The notes beneath the pieces were generated by a model, which did no database searches, had not been told where the DNA came from, and saw only the letters and a list, made by a program, of their open reading frames with translations. From NCBI GenBank assembly GCA_013398295.1, contig VZSF01011169.1, positions 671,784-735,783 of the forward strand: a stretch of 64,000 nt of DNA, written 5' to 3'. Shown one piece after another: positions 1 to 15,479 of this stretch. Source of the DNA: Chionis minor (lineage: Eukaryota; Chordata; Aves; Charadriiformes; Chionididae). Within the stretch, counting starts at the first letter, position 1; every line of letters starts with the position of its first letter. The position numbers and the translations under genes are program-made.

Positions 1-56
1 TTTTTGAAGTTATTTAAAAGACAAAAAAAATACCAGAAACATACACATTTCAGTTA

Positions 57-3839
<3,783 letters not shown>

Positions 3840-4230
3840 GCCGCAGCCCGGCCGTCAGCGCCTCCTGTCACAGCTGGGCACAAGAACACCCGCTCAGCGG
3901 CGCCATCCCTCCCGCCGGCCCGAGCGGCGGCGACCCCTCCCTCAGGCGACACCGCCGCTCCTCAGGCCCGGCCCGGCGCCATGCGGCCCACCGCGCCCCT
4001 CCCCGACAGGCGCCGCCGAGCGGAGGCCCGGCCCGGCCCTACCCTGCCTCCGCGGCCGTCCCACGCAGCCGGTGTCCCTCGGANGGGGGCCGCGGCCGGG
4101 GGCGCCGTTATCCGCCGGTTTCTTACCCTGATGCGCCCCAAAACACGGAGCCCTAGGGTGAGCCCTCAGCTCGGGAACGGTGGAGAGTCTGCAAACAAAG
4201 TTTGAGCGCTGAAAGCTGCGGCTACAGGGG

Positions 4231-6522
4231 GGTAAAGGGGGAGGGAAGCAAGTGGGCAGGCTCAAGTAAACGCCTGCGCCCTCACAGCACTTCCCGTCTT
4301 GCCCGTTAGTTTCTTCTGGAAAATATTTTGTCATGTTTCAGCCTAGTACATACTATGTCTCCATCCACTCTCTCCACACCCTTTCCCCCTAGTTACCGAG
4401 TGTTTTACCGGGTAACGGCACCACTTTTCCACTTCTCTCAGGAGAAGGCACCCGTAGAAAACTCGTCAGAGCCTAAAGCAGATGTTGACTAAGTCACTCC
4501 CAATTATGTTTTTAACTCAGTGAAAAATAAACCTGAAGGATGAGACCCGCTGACGAACCAAAATGGGTGCTCAGGGTGAGATGAGCCACCTTCAGAGGAG
4601 CTCGTTTCTCTCCACTGATGGTGAAGGAAGTTGAGGGAGACGCTGAAGCCGGGTCAGGAGGGTTGGAGAGGTGACTTCTCCTTCCCAGGACCCAGCAGCT
4701 CCATCCGCACCCCTATAGCTTATCTTCAGGCTCCAATTTGTTCACACAAACAACAATCACAAAATGCGGATACGCCAAAGGCCGAGTTTCTGCAAGGCAA
4801 GTATTTTATTTGAGAAGGAGAAATCTTAAGTTCACATGTACTTTCAATGTAATACACGTATTTTTGTTGACATTAATACTAGTAAAACATGCACTTTGCT
4901 GGTTCCTCAGACCTGGATCTTCTAGCTATCAGCTACAATTTCAGCTGTATTCTAACTCCATTACTCCACTTGTCCACTGTTATAATTGTATTAAGTGTTA
5001 ATAATCACACCATTACAATTTCCCCTAATTGCAGCCCAAATTCAAAGTAAGTAAAAATTTTTAACTATTTGTATTATACTTACAGAGAATGAAATGCATT
5101 TTTTAAATAGGATAAATTACAACATCTAACCAAAGTTTATTAAATCTTTATAGCACAGCCATTTAAAGTTGACAAAAGGCTAAACATATTTGAGCATTTT
5201 TTAATATAACATTTAGGTATTAGTCACGACAACCATCTGAAGCCTAAATTCAGTCGTTCTTATTCAAATTTACTGCTTCACGTAACCGTTTGCTTGACTG
5301 CACTTAGATCTACTTCCTTTAACACTTTCTTCCATTAAAAACCCCAGGGATTTGTTAATGCACTGTAGCTCACATCACATCTTTGTTGCACAGTTTTCTC
5401 CCCAAATTCTCATTGCCTATATTTTCTGTAAAAATAAAGCAGTTAGGAATATTAAAAAACATTATAAAGGCATCCGATTTGACACTGTTCCTTCAATCAT
5501 CCAGCAGTGGCAGAGCGGACTAGCTTTGCCTACTGTACATTAAGTTATAAAATTGAAAATACATGGGCACCAACCAACACAACAGCAACAGATGCTTTCT
5601 TGTCATCAAAACACTAAGCCTCTCTCCCATGTTTTGCTATATTTTTACAAATTTATTTAAATACGTTACTATCATAGTATAACACACTAAAACATCATAC
5701 TAAAACTATTGGTTATTATCAAACTTGTGTGGTAACAACCCACTTTCTGACCATACAGTTAATTACTAAGGAACTACAGAGACATCCTTTTTACAAAATA
5801 CCACTATAATTTAATTTCTCATAGCAAGAGAAAAAACAAAAATCATGTACGTAAATTACATTAAATTAAAATAAATATTATAAATTTTATTAATTATATA
5901 TATGCTTGCCAAGTGCAGTCCAAAGGGCCTTGTCTACTCTTTAAATCAAAAAGAGGATGTTTGCATTTTCAGATTCATAGAATCTGATTTAAATTTTGGA
6001 TCAGGACACTTAACGTGGGACGACAGAAATTTAAATGGGAAAAGGGACGGAAACGGAGACAGAAAACTAAAACAGAACAAAAAAGGGGAGACGTACGGAA
6101 CCAGTTATTACTTCCAGCACCACAATCGCACAACAGTAGCTCTCAGTAATGAACTGCTGATGGAGCAGCAGCGGAAGTGGCAAGACGCAAACGACTGTGG
6201 AAACGCAGCAGCAAAGAAGTGAGACTTTTTACGGAGAGCGAGGTTATTCTGCCATGCTACTTTTCCAACCTAGCGGAGCCTTCACAACCAAGGCAGCCTT
6301 TTCCTTCAGCAGAGTATGAATCCGTGCTAGTAAACTAGTGCACGAGTTAAAAATTACACAATCACTCTTAACATCTAGTGAGGCTCAGAATTGTACTAAG
6401 CCTTTTACATGTCAGGTGTCTTATCAACCAATTAGTTTTTAATTCCTAGTTTGTGTTACTCCTGATAAGCAGGTGCTGTTAATTACTAAGGGACTACGTC
6501 AGAATTTCTCAAACCTATTTGG
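4231..6522. other. FN3K 3' UTR and FN3K-TBCD spacer
   Basis: This 2.3-kb stretch lies between the FN3K stop codon and the TBCD promoter. Its right-hand part should be the FN3K 3' UTR. A 106-codon plus-strand frame at 5902-6222 begins in AT-rich DNA, is rich in Lys and Asn and matches no family I recognise; I do not call it a gene. No repeat element was recognised. Confidence 0.6.
5886..5891 (-). terminator. FN3K: Candidate FN3K polyadenylation signal (AATAAA)
   Basis: This is the first canonical AATAAA read on the minus strand after the FN3K stop at 6523, giving a 3' UTR of about 0.65 kb. A variant ATTAAA lies closer, at 6438-6443, and could be used instead. Position is the only evidence; transcript ends would decide. 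Confidence 0.3.
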
Positions 6523-9500
6523 TCACTTCAAAAGTTTTCTCATTACATTGAGGGTAGATCCCCTGTACCCTGTCCCAAAATGGTTCCAGTGGTTTATGTA
6601 ATTAAAGAGCTGATACAACTTGTTTCGTTTCTCAAATCCTGGAGCTTTGGGTATTTTACTGTGATAGGCAGAGAAAAAAGAGCTGCTAAATCCACCAAAC
6701 ATTCCAGCAATTGCCAGTTCAAATTCTGAATGGCCATAAAAGGAAGCAGGGTCAAAGATAATTGGCCCAGAGTCGTCCTCAGCCACATTTCCTGCCCACA
6801 GGTCCCCATGCAGGAGAGCAGGAACGATTTCTACGTCACAGAACATTTCAGGAATCTTTAGCTGAAAAAGCATGAACAAACACAGAACAATTAAAGACTT
6901 TTGAAGAAAATGGTAAATAAAGTACTGTAGTATATGAGACAAAGCTGGTCAAATACTGCCTGTTTTCAGTCCTCATGGAGTGCTTTTGTAGTTGATGGCT
7001 ACAAGTGTAAATCTAAACTGTAAGCCAGTACCAGGTGTTCTTGATTGTTCTTGACAGAGCTTAGCAAATCATTTAATTCACAGTCTTCTATCAACATCTA
7101 GTATTTATGTAGTGTTTCTAGACTTGGATAATCTTGGCTGTCACAGGAAATATAAAATAAATTTCATTTAAATTAAAAGGTTTCAGTGGCAAAAAGGGCA
7201 GTAGTAAACAACTGTACCAATTAACCAGAATTAAGGAACAAATTTGTGATGTAGAGCTTGCAGAGGGATATATTCCTGGCTGTTTCCTACGTGCTGCATG
7301 GAGTGTGACCTGAACCAGTCTCAGCTGGGAGCCTGAACCAATTAAAAAAAAAAATCTGCCTGGGCATCAGAATCTCATCTACTTTGCAATACTAAGTTCT
7401 TAGATAGGATTTACCATCTTATTATTAGCTGTATTCTAAGAAATAAATGTCAGTGCTGAATTACAGGTTTATTTTCATTTTTAAAAAAACGAAACATTAA
7501 TTCTTTTCAGCTGACAATGTTGTTGGACCAGCTGTAAAGATAGTCCAGTTACTGCTGTTCATTAAAAGCTATATAAATCGCTTATAAAACACCTTTAAAA
7601 TCCCACTGATACATATTTTCTAACATTCTAAAGAATAGATTTAAGACACGGCTCATACTTTTAGCTGTGACCAAAGTTCTCTGGCTTCTCTGTCTCCGTA
7701 ATCTTTTTCAATCAAATCCAATTGAGCTTGGAGTCGGTGACGAATAAAGAAGGAAGGCCAATCACTCTGCCACTCATTCACCTAGAAAATATGATAGAGG
7801 TTTGTAATAAGCAATTTTAACATACACATAGTATTAATAATACATCGATATCAAGTTGAAGCGTTCAAGGCTGACACAATAGCCTAGGCAATGTTAGTAC
7901 GACCTACACACAATGTTACTAGACATTTCGTTGATTGTTCTTTTGGGAGTCATGTTCTCCTCCATGCTTACATGGTGCTGTCTTTACCACAACGTGTAAG
8001 TTCTGGCTATTTTCATTCATTCAGATTTTCTTAATGTATTTTAGAGGGAGAGTTTCTGGTGAAATCATTTCAGTTGTTCCATATTCCAAAATCTTTCTGG
8101 AAATGCAAAAGTATTGGTTCCTTTTTATTGAGTAATGCATTTCTAATTTGGTGAAAAGTTCTACTTAGCAAAGGCTTTGAGAGACTGAAAGTTCATTCAG
8201 TTAAATAGTAGAATGAAATTCCACCATGTCCAGGCCCAGCAAATGACTCATCTCCGAGAGCTCATTCCAATGTCGTATGTGACGTGTTACACGATGAGGC
8301 CCTCTAAGAGCAGTGGATTTTGCCATTTGAGATGCATATAGTAGGGGTTTAGAAAAAACAAAACCAAGACATGGTATGTGAAGGAATACTTATTTTATTA
8401 ACTATCACCAAGCTAAAGAACCACATAATTTCAAATTCTTATTTGATTCACTGTGTCTGCCCGCTACATGCATTGTAGCAAGCCACACACATGGAATAGC
8501 CATCGCATTCCCTCCACTGTCAACTCCGAACGAAACAGTGAAAGCAAAACTGTGGTCATAAAGCTGAAGGCAAATGAAACAAACTTTTGTATAAGGAGTT
8601 CACAGAGCTACGTGAGTACATGTTAAGCTTTCCCAGACATGGAACATACCTGTGGTATATAACCACAGCAAGTGGCTGTATGGAATCCAAACTTATCCAC
8701 AAACTGAGACTCAGAGCGACCTGCTCCTTTACCTAAGAAATAAAATAAGTATTGGGAGTTTTGAGATCCTTACATAGCAAAGTTTGCAAACACAGAACTA
8801 AATTTCAGAGAATACGCATACAAAAAAAAAATAATTTAAGCAAGAAGTGACACTTATTTCATGGTCACAACCCTCTTTAAAGACGGAAAGAACTCTCAAA
8901 CTTGAAGATATTGAATGGAAATGGTGGCACAATTAGTCACATTTAGTGACTTTTCTTTGGTTAAATGAGTTAGAGATTCAGGAACAGATTGACATCATAG
9001 ATTCAATTTTGACTGTTCCAACACTTGAACATGTTATCATTAAACACGGCTTATTTTTGATTCACAGATTAATTGTGACCTGCTAGTAATTTGCCTTCAC
9101 TCAAAAATAATGGATTGCAGTATATCCACCACGAAGAGTTGAACCCAGTCCATCCCTGAGGTCATGGGAAAGACAGATACAGACTAGTTCAGATTTTGAT
9201 ACTAACAACTCTAAAAGAAGAATAATTCCTTGTATAGCTTCCTTTTTTATTCTTATTATTTATGATTAATCCACTTTCTAAAGAATGATTGGAGGTATTT
9301 TCATTGAAGTCAATAGAAACTGGATCGTAACCCTACACTGCTGAATTACAGTTGCCTCCAAGGAGCAGCAATTGTATATCCTGCTACATATTTGAGTTCA
9401 AAAATGTAATGCTCAGCATCTTTAAAGGGGAACTTAATTATGTATTTACTAGCTAGGGCTGTATTTTGTAGTAAGTTAATTGTCTGAACCAACAGTAAAC

Positions 9501-12500
9501 AAAAAGAGGATGCCTGTAAGGTCAAGAATATTTTAAGAGTTGACAGTACATGAGGGTGAAAGGTTTAACTGACACTGAAAAAAACAACTCATTCAAAATT
9601 TTCAGTTTGACTTATGAAACGTTAAAAGCTGTAACTATCAAAATTAGCACTATTGCTTACTAAATTTCAGTATCCACATAATTTTATACAGCAAAGTATG
9701 TGCAACATTAAGAATTAAAAAGAATTAAAAACTTAGCTTTGTCAAGGTTAAAAGGATATGTTTAAAAAAAATAATAGTAATACCCTGCGTATATAATGTA
9801 CATTTGAGAGTTGTCACAGAGGGACAGAAGAGACATATATCATGAAAAAGTGTCCCGGTACTGACTTTAATTATCATTAAAATTATAATGGACTACTGTA
9901 CCACAGCCATATGAATTGGTTTATTTTTGGTTTAATACACGATATCAATACTCTACCAATTGTGCTGCCCTCCTTTCTCAATTTCTCTCCGAGTTTCTGG
10001 TTATAAAGATGAAGATCTGCTATCTGCTCTCCAAGCTTTGAAGAATATCTGCAGGACCCAAAAAACAAAAGGAAACTGAAACAAGACAAGTGTATGAAAT
10101 ATTACAGGTGGAAAAAAAAAAAACTCAAGCAAGTATGACCAAGTATATTTTTGGTAAATATATAACCTTAATCAACTTCACAAGTACGTAACAGGGAGCA
10201 AATGACTAGACAACAACTCTGAAGAAACAGGTTGTAACAGTTAATAAAACGAGCATAAGTCAATGCTCTTGCAAGAAAAGTAAACGGAACACAAGGTTGT
10301 GAAAACAGGCGCAGAGGAGTGCAGGAGGATCAAGTAATCCTCCTTATCAGCTCTACATTAATAAACAGAGAATAGAACACGGTATCTACTTTTGGCCTCA
10401 CACTTCGAGATCCATTGAACAGCAATGAGAATGATAGGTCCAAAAAGAAGCCACAAGCAAGGATTACGTTTACGTTGCTTAATGCAGATGAGAGACAACC
10501 AAAAAAGTTGAAGTATTGCACAGATATCTGAACAGGAGCTGCAAGGAAGGACGCTGTTTTCTTCTTCGTGCCCAAAAGGGGCTTAAAATTGCAAACAGGA
10601 GGACTGAGGTTAGATATTAGAAAAATCTTTCCTAGGAACAGTGGGATGGATTGGAATGGACTGTTTGGGGAGGCTGTGGAATTGCCATTATTCGCCCAAT
10701 AAAAATATATAGGTTGGACAAAAAACTGCCAGAAGAGCCAAAGGCATTACTGTGTTCCCGCAGAGGCCCGTAATGAAGCAGATAACTCCTGAAAGCTTGT
10801 GTTCAGAAGCCTGTGACTCCTGAATTCCTATGTTCAGGTTGGCTGATGGACAAAACAGAACTTCATGTTATCTGTCCATTTAGTTCTTCCTCGCCCTACT
10901 GCCTTTGAACTTGTTGACCGGCTTCAATCATACTTGAAGATTATACTTAGAAAACTGGAGGTTTCAAAGACATAAGAAGCCTATGAGTTTACAGAAAACT
11001 GATAGATGGGAAAAGAAGCTCAAATGAAAAATCTCATTAGGGAAAGATGGGCTAAACTCGGCCATTATCACGTTCACTTTAGTAGCATCTCAGCACACGT
11101 GGACCAGCATACAAAGCTCTAGGCTAGCAATAACATGCCATTTCCATCGCAGGTAGAAGGTCAGGGAAGAGCAAAGTATGGGGAATGAGTGTACACACAC
11201 CCACCAATATGTATATATATTTTTAATATGTACACGTGCACACACACAAACACGGATCTCAAAAAGTGTAAGCTCCAGCTCTGAGCGAATAGAGAGGTTC
11301 TTCACATGAATTTTGTTGGCTGACTGTAAGATACAAGAAAATATGCCCCAAAACATAGTAAAAAGAAAGAGAGATGTACAGACATACTTGTTGAGGTGCT
11401 TCATCTTTAGGTACTCCATGACAAACATTGCTCCTCCTCCAGGTAGGTCAATTACTTTAATAGGCTGAGGCACTCTCACAGTATTGGTTTTCTGAATAGC
11501 TTCCAAACTTGCCATTTCCCCTTCAAACATTTTTCTAGCCTGTCAAGGAATAAGAATATCTTTGGGCCGAACTATCGATGTCTGCAACAAGTACTTTGGA
11601 AAAACTAGCCTTGTTTACAAAGTTACAAGGAGTTAATTAACCTGGATAAAAGAATGTAGCTGCGGCAAGGTTTCAGTCAGCACAGGGAGAGTTGAATATC
11701 TTAATTCTAACTTCCTTTTTTTGCAAATTCATTCCAGGGTAGTAGGATACATCACATTGCACCATGAGTTCCAGCTGCTTAAGGAGATACCAAACTACTC
11801 AGACCTAACAGTATCTCTGAGGATAATACCTAAGACGACCTCCTTCAAAACCAGAGATGATTAACTACTAAATCAAGTAAAAGATTGAATCCTTAAACTG
11901 GTTCTCCTTTCCATGCAGGTCAATGGCCACCAGATGGAGATGACAGCACAAATATTAAGCGAGTACTCTACATTGAAGTAAACATGCTGTTCTTCACAGC
12001 AGTTTTCAGATGTTTTTGATATTATAAAAGCAAATTTCTGATGCACTGGCATGTTACAAAAAGCAATTGAGTATTTATTTAGTAACAGAAAAGTCAAGAG
12101 CTTGGCCTGAAAAATTGCAAGAATCTCACTGCTAAAAATACAAAAAAGCGATGGGGAAGCTCGAAACCTCTGTAGCTTTAAAGAGAAAACATGAGTTTTA
12201 GCGCTGGCACCCTGCTTCCCCCCTCCCACTATTCTGTCCTCCCAGCTGAAATGCGAAGAGGAATGCAGTGAATGCAAATTTCACTTTAGGCTTTTCCAAA
12301 CTACGTACTACAATAACAGCTCTGTACTCAGCCTCCATTTTACATATTGCAATGCCAATTTCTGTTGCTGAAGCTTATCACATTGCATTATACCACATTT
12401 TGCAATAACCAAAACTGCTGCATTAATACTTAATATAATACAGACTACAGCTTTTAAAAGAAAACTGAAATAACTAAAAGCCAGCCTGAAAATGCAGAAC

Positions 12501-12728
12501 TATGAATTATTAACAATCAAGTGCTTTTAAAATAAAAAGCTCTCTACATGCAATAATATTAGTAGTTAAATATCTGCTAGCATTAACCTGAGGTTTGTGG
12601 TTGACTTTAACAAATACTCGTCCACTGTCTGTTTCATAACCTTGGCCTTGGCTAATGTATCCTCCTCCCGAGCTCCCAAATGCCTTCAGAACGGAAGTTT
12701 TCAGTTCTGTTTTCAGGATTTTTTCCAT
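6523..12728 (-). CDS. FN3K: Fructosamine-3-kinase, complete, P-loop Cys24 replaced by Tyr
   Basis: Six coding exons: 12588-12728, 11388-11539, 9957-10048, 8650-8732, 7659-7781 and 6523-6861 (stop at 6523-6525). All introns are GT-AG and the joined frame is 309 aa, the human FN3K length. The enzyme uses ATP to phosphorylate C3 of fructosamines on glycated proteins, which destabilises the adduct and frees the amine (cytosolic deglycation). Visible elements: N-terminal [10 protein letters not shown]; glycine loop [11 protein letters not shown] (residues 18-28); ATP-site Lys41 in VFVKVN; catalytic HGDLWAGN (215-222, Asp217); metal-binding Asp234 in [11 protein letters not shown]. Exon 5 has [12 protein letters not shown] and [15 protein letters not shown], which place it with mammalian FN3K and not FN3KRP. 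Oddity: residue 24 is Tyr (TAC), where human FN3K and the neighbouring FN3KRP have Cys. The last exon mixes FN3K- and FN3KRP-type residues. The start codon aligns with the paralogue; no ATG lies just upstream in frame. Confidence 0.95.
10601..10695 (+). repeat. CR1 LINE fragment (short, old)
   Basis: Inside FN3K intron 2. The text resembles the CR1 pol end that encodes a LDIRKNFF-like segment followed by a degraded form of 'ggaacaggctgcccaggga'. It is diverged and truncated at both ends, with the consensus running on the plus strand, opposite to FN3K. Confidence 0.6.
11203..11254. repeat. Short TA/CA-rich simple repeat
   Basis: In FN3K intron 2. Alternating purine-pyrimidine stretch (a TATATATA run, then ACACGTGCACACACACA). 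It is a small, imperfect microsatellite with no further structure seen. Confidence 0.55.
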
Positions 12729-12949
12729 GGTAATTTCCAGGCTGCTGCAGCTGCTTTCTGCTAAATCCACTGCAAAACAAGATTAAAGGTTTGGGTCCTT
12801 CTTTCGCTGTCACTGTGCTATGAGGTAGAAAGGGCCACCCACCAAATAAAAAAAAAAAAAAAGGGAAAAAAGCAAATCCAGAGATGTTTCAAAATGCTTT
12901 GTTTCCCGTGGGGTTTTATAGCTATACCTCAGAAGTAAAAATCTTTCGA

Positions 12950-13095
12950 AATATTTGCTAGAATAAAACGGAGAGGTGTGCCCTGGGTCCTCTCAACTGT
13001 GCTGAGAGCTGCTGGTATTTGTAGTTTGGACCCGTTTTTCTTTTTTAAGCTCTGGGAGCGCACTGGTAGGTCATTTTTAAACCAATCCACTAGAG
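12950..13095 (-). promoter_or_regulatory. FN3K: Candidate FN3K promoter (ZNF143-like and CCAAT elements)
   Basis: On the minus strand, about 280-360 bases before the FN3K ATG, an ACTACAAATACCAGCAGC sequence (about 13007-13024) resembles the ZNF143/Staf site ACTACAAYTCCCAGCAGC with about two or three changes. An inverted CCAAT box lies at 13082-13086. There is no CpG island here, unlike the other three genes. A TTGTTTTGCAG acceptor-like sequence ends at 12770, so the ATG exon may instead be spliced to an upstream non-coding exon. Inference from motifs only. Confidence 0.4.
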
Positions 13096-14334
13096 GGAGT
13101 TGAAATGCAACAATACAAATTGCGCACCTGTTGTGTTGTGGTTATTTAAGCTGTGAAAAACAAAGTTGAAGCCCATAAGCATGCAATTAAATCATGCTAA
13201 TGACCATGTCAGCCACCATAAACATGACAAAAGGTTGGTGGGCTTTTTCTCTGCTTGTAGTTCCTTTGTGTGGGACGGGAGGTCTGTTGTCATTACCGAG
13301 ATCTTTAGAACTTCCCTTTCTTGGGACAAAATTCGATCTCTTGTAAGAGACAGTCAAAACATTTTTATTGCCTGAAAATGCCCTCAAGTCAGTGAGACAG
13401 TAACATGCTCAGCAGTGGACATTATCAAGTGAAAATTCATAGTAAAAGCATCAAGCTGTTAATAAAGAAATTTGGGATACTGTCCTATATGCTTCTCCAG
13501 ATTTAATCCTATCTTTAGGATATTACTTCACCTTTTTATGTCCTTTCACAGTCTGTAACACACAGAAATAAGATCCCTTGGGTACTGCTGAATTTAATCA
13601 CCTCGTACTTGCAAAGTGCACTGACACTCTCAGGTATAAGGTGTTAAACCTTTAAAACATGTTATCATAACCTAGACCCTATAATATTTGTTTTAATAAT
13701 GTCTGTATAAAGATAATGTATTTGCTTAGGTGGCTACGACCGACTCCTAACACATTAAAATCCATGTAAAAGGCTGCAGTTCTTGTTCTCACTCGGAGCA
13801 GCAATGCCTACCATCTCCCCAGGGAATTTCTGGATTCTGTTGCCACAGTGCTTTCATGCATTTCTCTCTTTTCACTAGTATTTATCTGCATTGATTCATA
13901 TAAGCTCTTTGAGAAAGAAATGATTACTGGACAAATACTGGCATCAGTTAGGGGGAGCTTTTCACTACATTCACAGATGGTTCCAGTCTTATATGCAGTG
14001 AAAAATAGTGGTATAGTACAGTTATTTCTCAAACAAGTAGTTTCTCAGAACACAGCTCCTTATGGTACGCAGAGCAGCTGGAACACAGGAGATCTCAAGG
14101 GGACATATTGGCTCAGCAGGAACTTTGCTAACATCCAGATTTATTTGAGCAGGACGTTGCTCACAGATAAGAGCACAAGCTGGAAAAGTGCAGCTCGTGG
14201 CCTGGAATCAGAAACAGTGATTCAAACACAAAAGAGTATCCAAAACAGCAAGAAGCCACACTTGAGGCTACGTATCTCGGTTGGACATTTGCATGATAGG
14301 TCTAAACTAGTGACTTGCGTTGGCAATCCTTCTA

Positions 14335-14381
14335 CAGAGTCCAGCTCTAATATTTTACCAGAGTCCAGCTGTAATATTTTA
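14335..14381. repeat. 23-bp tandem direct repeat, two copies
   Basis: The sequence beginning cagagtccagct and ending aatatttta occurs twice, at 14335-14357 and 14359-14381, with one mismatch and a single base between copies. A local duplication of no known function. Confidence 0.8.
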
Positions 14382-14954
14382 TAACCATCACATCACTGAT
14401 ATACTAACTCTAAAATAGATTATTCACAAAACAGAGCTACAGAAAGTAACGTTGTGGAGACATAGAGAAGAGTCAGCACTTAGTGCAGGAGTCTCGAGTA
14501 GTTTGCCCATACGCTCTCATGGAGCATTTGTGCCTCGAAAGCAACCCACAGCTGCTAAAGCAAACAACTATGCCTGGGCCAAAACAGCTTGAACCATAAG
14601 TGCTCAGCAAGCACATTAAATCACAGTAAACCATTGCACATGCACTCAAAGCAACTTGATTATGGCTGTAGATCTTGGATGGTTTGAGGCAGTTAGTTAA
14701 TACAACCCATATGACTGATTTATAGATAGCAAAAATGCCAAGCAATTTGAATTTCAGGATATATCAAGCCCTAAAGAGTACCCTACTATTATGACAGTGG
14801 TCTCCAACTGCTGAAAGGAGGGAATCATGCTCTGGGTTGCAATGCAGCACCTGGGGAAAGGAATAAAGTTTTTTGGCAACAAAATAAACAACAATGAGCC
14901 CTTATTTCTGCATAGTGAAAGATATCCTAATTCATTTTTCTATTTAACTGTTAA

Positions 14955-14980
14955 GGGGGGGGAGGGGGGGGAAGCCCCCC
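14955..14980. repeat. G-run / C-run block (G8 A G8 AAG C6)
   Basis: Two runs of eight G separated by one A, then C6 after three bases. It can fold as a short G:C hairpin or contribute to a quadruplex. Homopolymer length may also be affected by sequencing error. Confidence 0.7.
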
Positions 14981-15249
14981 AAAAAACCCAAGGAGAATGG
15001 ATCTTCAGCCACAGTATTACTACTGAACTCACAATTTTTGCAGTCTAGTATGCCATGGACTCCTCTTCTACAGTTTCCAGTGAAGATGCCAATAGTTACT
15101 GACTGTAACACTTCCTTCAGCATTCCAACATTTTGGTTTCATTTTGGTTAAACCAGAAACAGGACTGTGTTAATCCAAATATATTGCATCACTTACGCAG
15201 TAGCTGAGATAGGCAAGCCTGTTTGCTTCCACAGTGGATCGATATTTAA

Positions 15250-15479
15250 CTAGTTATGCCCAGGCGAATGGCCCGGTTTCCTAACTTTTTTGCTCGCATT
15301 GTTTCCGGGCAAGCAACTTCAAACCACATCAGCTCAAAGACCGGAAGCAAAACCAGTCGGAATCATCCCAGATGGACTCGAGGGAACGGGGCCGGCAATG
15401 GCGCCTCCTGCCAGGAGCCGTTCAGCACCATGGCCAGGGCCGCCTGCCCGGGAGCGCGAGGAACCCCAACGCTTTCAGG
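15250..15479. other. Isolated CpG-rich block next to the CR1 3' end
   Basis: About 230 bp with roughly 16 CpG dinucleotides by eye, in an otherwise CpG-poor spacer. It includes a strong ETS-like site (accggaagc near 15340). It abuts the 3' end of the CR1 at 15480 directly. It could be a small promoter or first exon, or flanking DNA carried with the LINE. A 98-codon plus-strand frame starting at 15256 runs through this block into antisense CR1 and is not treated as a gene. Confidence 0.45.

Larger units (their letters stand above)
13096..15249. other. Spacer between FN3K and FN3KRP, first part
   Basis: Mostly AT-rich unique sequence. It holds a 178-codon plus-strand frame (13848-14384) of unknown meaning, a 23-bp near-perfect direct repeat (14335-14357 and 14359-14381) and a G8-A-G8 run followed by C6 (14955-14980). 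No known gene or RNA was recognised. Confidence 0.6.

Noticed and set aside
5902..6222. 106-codon plus-strand frame downstream of FN3K
   Set aside because: Antisense to the expected FN3K 3' UTR, low-complexity Lys/Asn content, no promoter or homologue recognised.
10700..10940. Possible repeat remnant downstream of the CR1 fragment in FN3K intron 2
   Set aside because: The text has a repeat-like feel but I could not match it to any family or find terminal repeats or a target duplication.
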